A stretch of DNA of 52,288 bases, taken from NCBI GenBank assembly GCA_012519985.1, contig JAAYPC010000245.1, positions 1-52,288 of the forward strand. The letters are read 5' to 3'. The DNA is from Fibrobacter sp. (GTDB lineage: Bacteria > Fibrobacterota > Chitinivibrionia > Chitinivibrionales > Chitinispirillaceae). A model generated the notes under the pieces. It searched no databases. It was not told the origin of the DNA and saw only the letters and a program-made list of their open reading frames with translations. Positions 49,250 to 52,288 of the stretch are shown here, piece by piece (position 1 is the stretch's first letter; every line of letters starts with the position of its first letter). Both the position numbers and the translations under genes were made by a program.

Positions 49250-51278
49250 CCGCCTGGGTTTTAACAAGAGATCGAAGCAACTCTGCAACACTCCATGCCT
49301 GAGCGATACAGCCACGAGGAGTAAAAGGATCCTGTGCATCGAAAATTTCACTTACAGAACCTATGCAGGCTTCCGACAGATGAGAATCAAAACTTTTAAG
49401 AAACTCACCTGCTTTTTTCTTCTGTTCCGGGTAAAGCTTAAGCCAGGCATCGATAAAAGGCCCAATCAGCCATGCCCACACTGTCCCCTGATGATAAGCA
49501 GCATCTCTGGCTCGAAGATCTCCAAAGTATTTTGGTCTGAAATGCGGATGCTCCTGCGAAAGAGTTCTCAATCCAAATGGGGTCAGAAGCTTTTCGGATA
49601 CTACTTTTATAACCGCTTTCCATTTTGATTTGTCCAGGACAGGGAAATCCAGGGAGATGGCCAGAATCTGGTTCGGTCTGCAGGAACTGTCTGTCCCCAG
49701 ATCTCCATCGATAACATCGTAGAGATAATTACACTCCTTATTCCAGAACCGTTCATTAAAGGAGTTATATACTTTTGCGGAAAGTTTTTCCAGCTCTGCT
49801 GCAAAAGAGTCTTCATTCTCCTCACTCAACCATTTTTCCAATAATTTCAAGGCATTATACCATAAAGCATTTATCTCCACCGCCTTCCCATTCCGGGGCG
49901 TAACTACCAAATCTTCTACCTTTGCATCCATCCAGGTTAACTGCAACCCCAACTGCCCCTGACTCAGCAAACCATCGGCAGGATCTGCACCGATACCAAA
50001 AAGGGTTCCTTTAACATGTGCATCTATGATCTCTTTCAGTTTATCCAGAAGAGAATTGAGGGTAAACCGGTCGTTAGTGTATTGTAAATAGCGATTCAGG
50101 GCATGAAAGAACCACAAAGTGGCATCGGCTGTGTTATATCTACCCTCCTTTTCTCCTTCCGGGAACAGGTTTGGAATAAGCCCTTCACGGATATAGCGGG
50201 CAAATGTACGCAGAATCCATCCTGCCTCGGTAAATCTGCCGGTAACCAGAGTTAACCCTTCCAGGCTTATCATAGTGTCACGTCCCCAATCGGTAAACCA
50301 ATGATAACCAGCGATAACAGAACGAAGCTCATCACCTGAAGCACGACTCCTGATTATATCCGGTGAACGTCCCACCGGAGAAATTATAAACTGATCCGCT
50401 GCAATTACCAGCTCGGCAGCAAGACCTCTCTGAGCTTTTACTGATGCCAGATTGATAAGCTTTTCTCTTCTTTCTAGCTCTTTCTTTAATGCTGTTTCTG
50501 CATTCATTGCCTGCATGTTTTCTACCGGTTCACAGGATGCGGTCAAGGTAAAGGGATTGCCAGTATCTATCCTGGCAGAAATGGTACCGGGGGTCCAAAG
50601 AGAACCCACCGCATCATAGCCCCGATCTGCTTCAATGAAATGATGAATGTCTTTAACTTCTCCTCCATCAAGAGTGAAGCACACTTTTTTCCCACTGGGC
50701 AAAAGATTCAACCTGGGGAAAATCGGATCAGCACATATCTGATAATAGAAATGATGAGCAACCAGGTAATAATCATCCTTTTTTGATTTTTGCAAAGGAG
50801 AATCATGTCTGCGAAAATCAATAGATGGACGAAGATTGAGGGTGAGCTCATCACCACTGATCACCCTGTATGAGATATGTACAGTGTTTTGCAGATGAGG
50901 CATGAAAATCCGTTTTTCCATCAGTGTGTTACCAATTTTGTAACACCATACCGGAAGTCCCCATTCGAGTCGGAATTCGGTGAGATAGGAAGCGCCATGG
51001 ACCGTGATATCGGTCAGATGGGTCTGTTCACAGGAGATACAAACCTGGGTCGAATCGGACAGAAGAAGATGTTCGATCAGATGGTTCAACAAAACTACTC
51101 TTCCCAGAGGTGAAGGAAGCGCAGCAGTGAGCAAGGCATGATACCTGCGGGTCAGTGCTCCAGCAAGAGTTCCTGATGCGTATCCGCCTAACCCATTGGT
51201 CACCAGCCATTCTTTATCGAGAAGATAGTTATGTGGCTGTTCTGCAGACCACAGAATCTTACGTACGGGTATTTGCAG
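49233..51278 (-). CDS. Glycogen debranching enzyme (amylo-alpha-1,6-glucosidase, GH133), CUG start
   Basis: 681 residues from a CTG start at 51278. The N-terminal GDE_N domain includes DKEWLVTNGLGGYASGTLAG and TRRYHALLTAALP. The C-terminal (alpha/alpha)6 domain has YHWFTDWGRDTMISLEGL, EGRYNTADATLWFF and AAYHQGTVWAWLIGPFIDA, all conserved in archaeal-type debranching enzymes, which remove alpha-1,6 branches of glycogen in the cytoplasm. The first canonical start (GTG 51203) falls inside the conserved LVTNGLGGY block and lacks a ribosome binding site. The in-frame region continues to a TGA at 51291-51293; in it there is no ATG, GTG or TTG, but a perfect AGGAGG stands six bases before CTG 51276-51278. 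Confidence 0.93.
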   Translation of the reverse strand: MQIPVRKILWSAEQPHNYLLDKEWLVTNGLGGYASGTLAGALTRRYHALLTAALPSPLGRVVLLNHLIEHLLLSDSTQVCISCEQTHLTDITVHGASYLTEFRLEWGLPVWCYKIGNTLMEKRIFMPHLQNTVHISYRVISGDELTLNLRPSIDFRRHDSPLQKSKKDDYYLVAHHFYYQICADPIFPRLNLLPSGKKVCFTLDGGEVKDIHHFIEADRGYDAVGSLWTPGTISARIDTGNPFTLTASCEPVENMQAMNAETALKKELERREKLINLASVKAQRGLAAELVIAADQFIISPVGRSPDIIRSRASGDELRSVIAGYHWFTDWGRDTMISLEGLTLVTGRFTEAGWILRTFARYIREGLIPNLFPEGEKEGRYNTADATLWFFHALNRYLQYTNDRFTLNSLLDKLKEIIDAHVKGTLFGIGADPADGLLSQGQLGLQLTWMDAKVEDLVVTPRNGKAVEINALWYNALKLLEKWLSEENEDSFAAELEKLSAKVYNSFNERFWNKECNYLYDVIDGDLGTDSSCRPNQILAISLDFPVLDKSKWKAVIKVVSEKLLTPFGLRTLSQEHPHFRPKYFGDLRARDAAYHQGTVWAWLIGPFIDAWLKLYPEQKKKAGEFLKSFDSHLSEACIGSVSEIFDAQDPFTPRGCIAQAWSVAELLRSLVKTQAAPLPH

Positions 51279-51290
51279 TTGATACCTCCT

Positions 51291-51740
51291 TCAGAGCTGG
51301 GCCTTTTTACCTGGAAGAGGCATTCCCATTTCTACAGAGGAGTTCTGTTTACCGATAACCATTTTACTATCGCCCGATTCATCTTTTGTCATTTTTAAGC
51401 CGGATTTTTCAGAGTGCATGAAAATCCAGATGGTATAAATTCCCAGAGCAGTACCCAGTGGAACACAGATCAGATCCAGACAGCCAAGAATCAGTATCAT
51501 CATCTGAGCCCAGGGCCTGCCTCTGATGATCCCCAGGGCGGCTGTGACTCCGCTAATAGCAAAAAGCAATAAAAAAACACCAACAACTGCAAATATAACC
51601 AGTTGAATATTGGCAGAACTCTCTTCACCTGAGAAAAATCCTTTACTGAACAGGACTGCATAAATGGCACTGAATACCAGCGTGTAAAGTATGCTGATGG
51701 CAATGTGGAGGGCACCCAGAAGTTCGATTTCTTTATGCAT
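51291..51740 (-). CDS. Four-helix membrane protein
   Basis: 149 residues with four hydrophobic helices (LGALHIAISILYTLVFSAIY, IQLVIFAVVGVFLLLFAISG, AALGIIRGRPWAQMMILILG, LICVPLGTALGIYTIWIF) and a hydrophilic C-terminal tail of ~45 residues. The pattern resembles small uncharacterised membrane proteins with an RPWAQ turn. AAGAGG precedes the ATG. The stop codon (TGA 51291-51293) overlaps the Shine-Dalgarno of the debranching enzyme gene, so the two genes are coupled. Confidence 0.8.
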   Translation of the reverse strand: MHKEIELLGALHIAISILYTLVFSAIYAVLFSKGFFSGEESSANIQLVIFAVVGVFLLLFAISGVTAALGIIRGRPWAQMMILILGCLDLICVPLGTALGIYTIWIFMHSEKSGLKMTKDESGDSKMVIGKQNSSVEMGMPLPGKKAQL

Positions 51741-51811
51741 AAAAGGGCCTCTTGAGAACAGGTTAGCAGAAACTTTTCGAGAACATTAATGAGCAAGAGT
51801 TTTGCCATTTT

Positions 51812-52288
51812 TCAGGAGAAACGTTTTTTCAATTGCATTAAATTCTCTATAATTCCAGGGAAAAGCTGTGCCACTAATCCTCCTAACCGTCCTCGTAAAC
51901 CCATATAAACCACCCTTGGCTCTTTGTAGGATGCGTAAATTATCCTGCGGGCCACCTGCTCTGGCGTATACCTGAATTTGTTGGCAGATGCAAACTGAGA
52001 GTGCTTTCCCAGACTGTGAGAGAAAAAATCACTTTTGGTTAACCCAGGGTAAACAGTAATCACCCTGATCCGTTTTTCCCTGAGTTCAAGCCGCATTGCA
52101 TCAGACAAACTGTCCAAAGCCATTTTGGTAGCCCGGTAACCCCCGTTGCTTCTGGTAGCAATGCGGGTAACCATGGATGATACATTTATTATAATTCCAC
52201 CGCCGTTGCGACACATAAGAGGTATTGTCTTCTGAATTGTAAAAAGGGGTCCGAAAAGATTGACCCTGAAAGCGGCCTGTAAATCATC
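51812..52288 (-). CDS. Short-chain dehydrogenase/reductase, 5' end outside window
   Basis: The frame is open to the right edge of the window; 158 codons are visible. It contains VNLFGPLFTIQKTIPLM, the catalytic Ser in IIINVSSMVT, and the Tyr and Lys in GGYRATKMALDSLSDAMRLEL, then VITVYPGLTKSDFF, the classical SDR order. The NAD(P)-binding TGxxxGxG end lies beyond the window. The C-terminal part (EQVARRIIYASYKEPR) is typical of SDRs that act on lipid-like or unknown substrates. ATG 52216 is an internal methionine, not the start. Confidence 0.93.
   Translation of the reverse strand, partial: DDLQAAFRVNLFGPLFTIQKTIPLMCRNGGGIIINVSSMVTRIATRSNGGYRATKMALDSLSDAMRLELREKRIRVITVYPGLTKSDFFSHSLGKHSQFASANKFRYTPEQVARRIIYASYKEPRVVYMGLRGRLGGLVAQLFPGIIENLMQLKKRFS

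Noticed and set aside
1-52288. tRNA, rRNA and known riboswitches
   Set aside because: I scanned for T-loop-like GGTTCGAATCC patterns and familiar riboswitch cores by eye and saw none. A covariance-model search would be decisive and was not possible.

Overview
Organism. The window looks like a chromosomal contig from a Gram-negative, moderately AT-rich bacterium, most likely of the Fibrobacterota (a Chitinivibrio/Chitinispirillum-like lineage). This is inference from gene content: a TIGR02147-type regulator in one operon with a DUF2341/LamG lipoprotein, a PorU-like C25 peptidase, several proteins with FlgD-like or Por-type C-terminal tails, LpxK (lipid A), TolC and secreted glucanases. No rRNA or tRNA gene, CRISPR array or complete insertion sequence was found.

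Layout. 1-6000: the end of a putative Rpn-type nuclease gene, a 1597-residue periplasmic TPR protein, and a repeat-rich spacer with a degenerate ~21-bp array. 5977-18546 (minus strand): one tightly packed operon reading DUF1385 - prfA - prmC - lpxK - two SH3-domain membrane proteins - ruvX - small lipoprotein - giant C25 peptidase - rsmI, with many ATGA or short overlaps. rpmE lies just upstream with its own terminator. 19500-22090 (plus): a small membrane protein, gmk, a tail-anchored Ser/Thr kinase and a YraN-family protein. 22904-27535 (plus): a complete TolC-MacA-MacB-like efflux operon. 27536-29443: a 21-bp tandem array, an orphan ORF without a good start, and a nucleoside phosphorylase broken by two one-base frameshifts. 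29533-34631 (minus): glutamine-dependent NadE, a NadM-Nudix fusion with a degenerate Nudix box, and leuA. leuA is preceded by a consensus promoter, an unannotated leucine-rich leader peptide and a terminator hairpin, i.e. a classical attenuator. 34763-38390: an exported tandem nitroreductase-like protein and a secreted GH16 glucanase, divergently transcribed. 38673-43652: GxxExxY protein, secreted hypothetical protein, phosphoesterase, outer-membrane protein, HPr and a cytoplasmic-type GH5 enzyme. 43841-48914: the lipoprotein/TIGR02147 operon, three small minus-strand genes (one a receiver lacking its aspartate), a YvlD/holin-like membrane protein and an M48 lipoprotein protease. 49233-52288 (minus): a glycogen debranching enzyme that seems to start at CUG, a four-helix membrane protein and a truncated short-chain dehydrogenase.

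How it fits together. Envelope biogenesis and surface display recur throughout (lpxK, TPR protein, C25 peptidase, tailed secreted proteins, lipoproteins, M48 protease, efflux), alongside carbohydrate use and storage (GH16, GH5, HPr, debranching enzyme) and housekeeping (release factor and its methylase, L31, rsmI, ruvX, gmk, NAD and leucine synthesis). Spacers are unusually rich in dispersed repeats: a ~100-bp element with palindromic ends (three copies), an ~87-bp AT-rich repeat (two copies), a GC hairpin at gene 3' ends (two copies), a TTTCGA-type repeat family, and two unrelated tandem arrays with units near 21 bp.

The best-supported new observations are the leu attenuator, the CUG-initiated debranching enzyme, the repeat families, and the regulated-looking promoter in front of the TIGR02147 operon.
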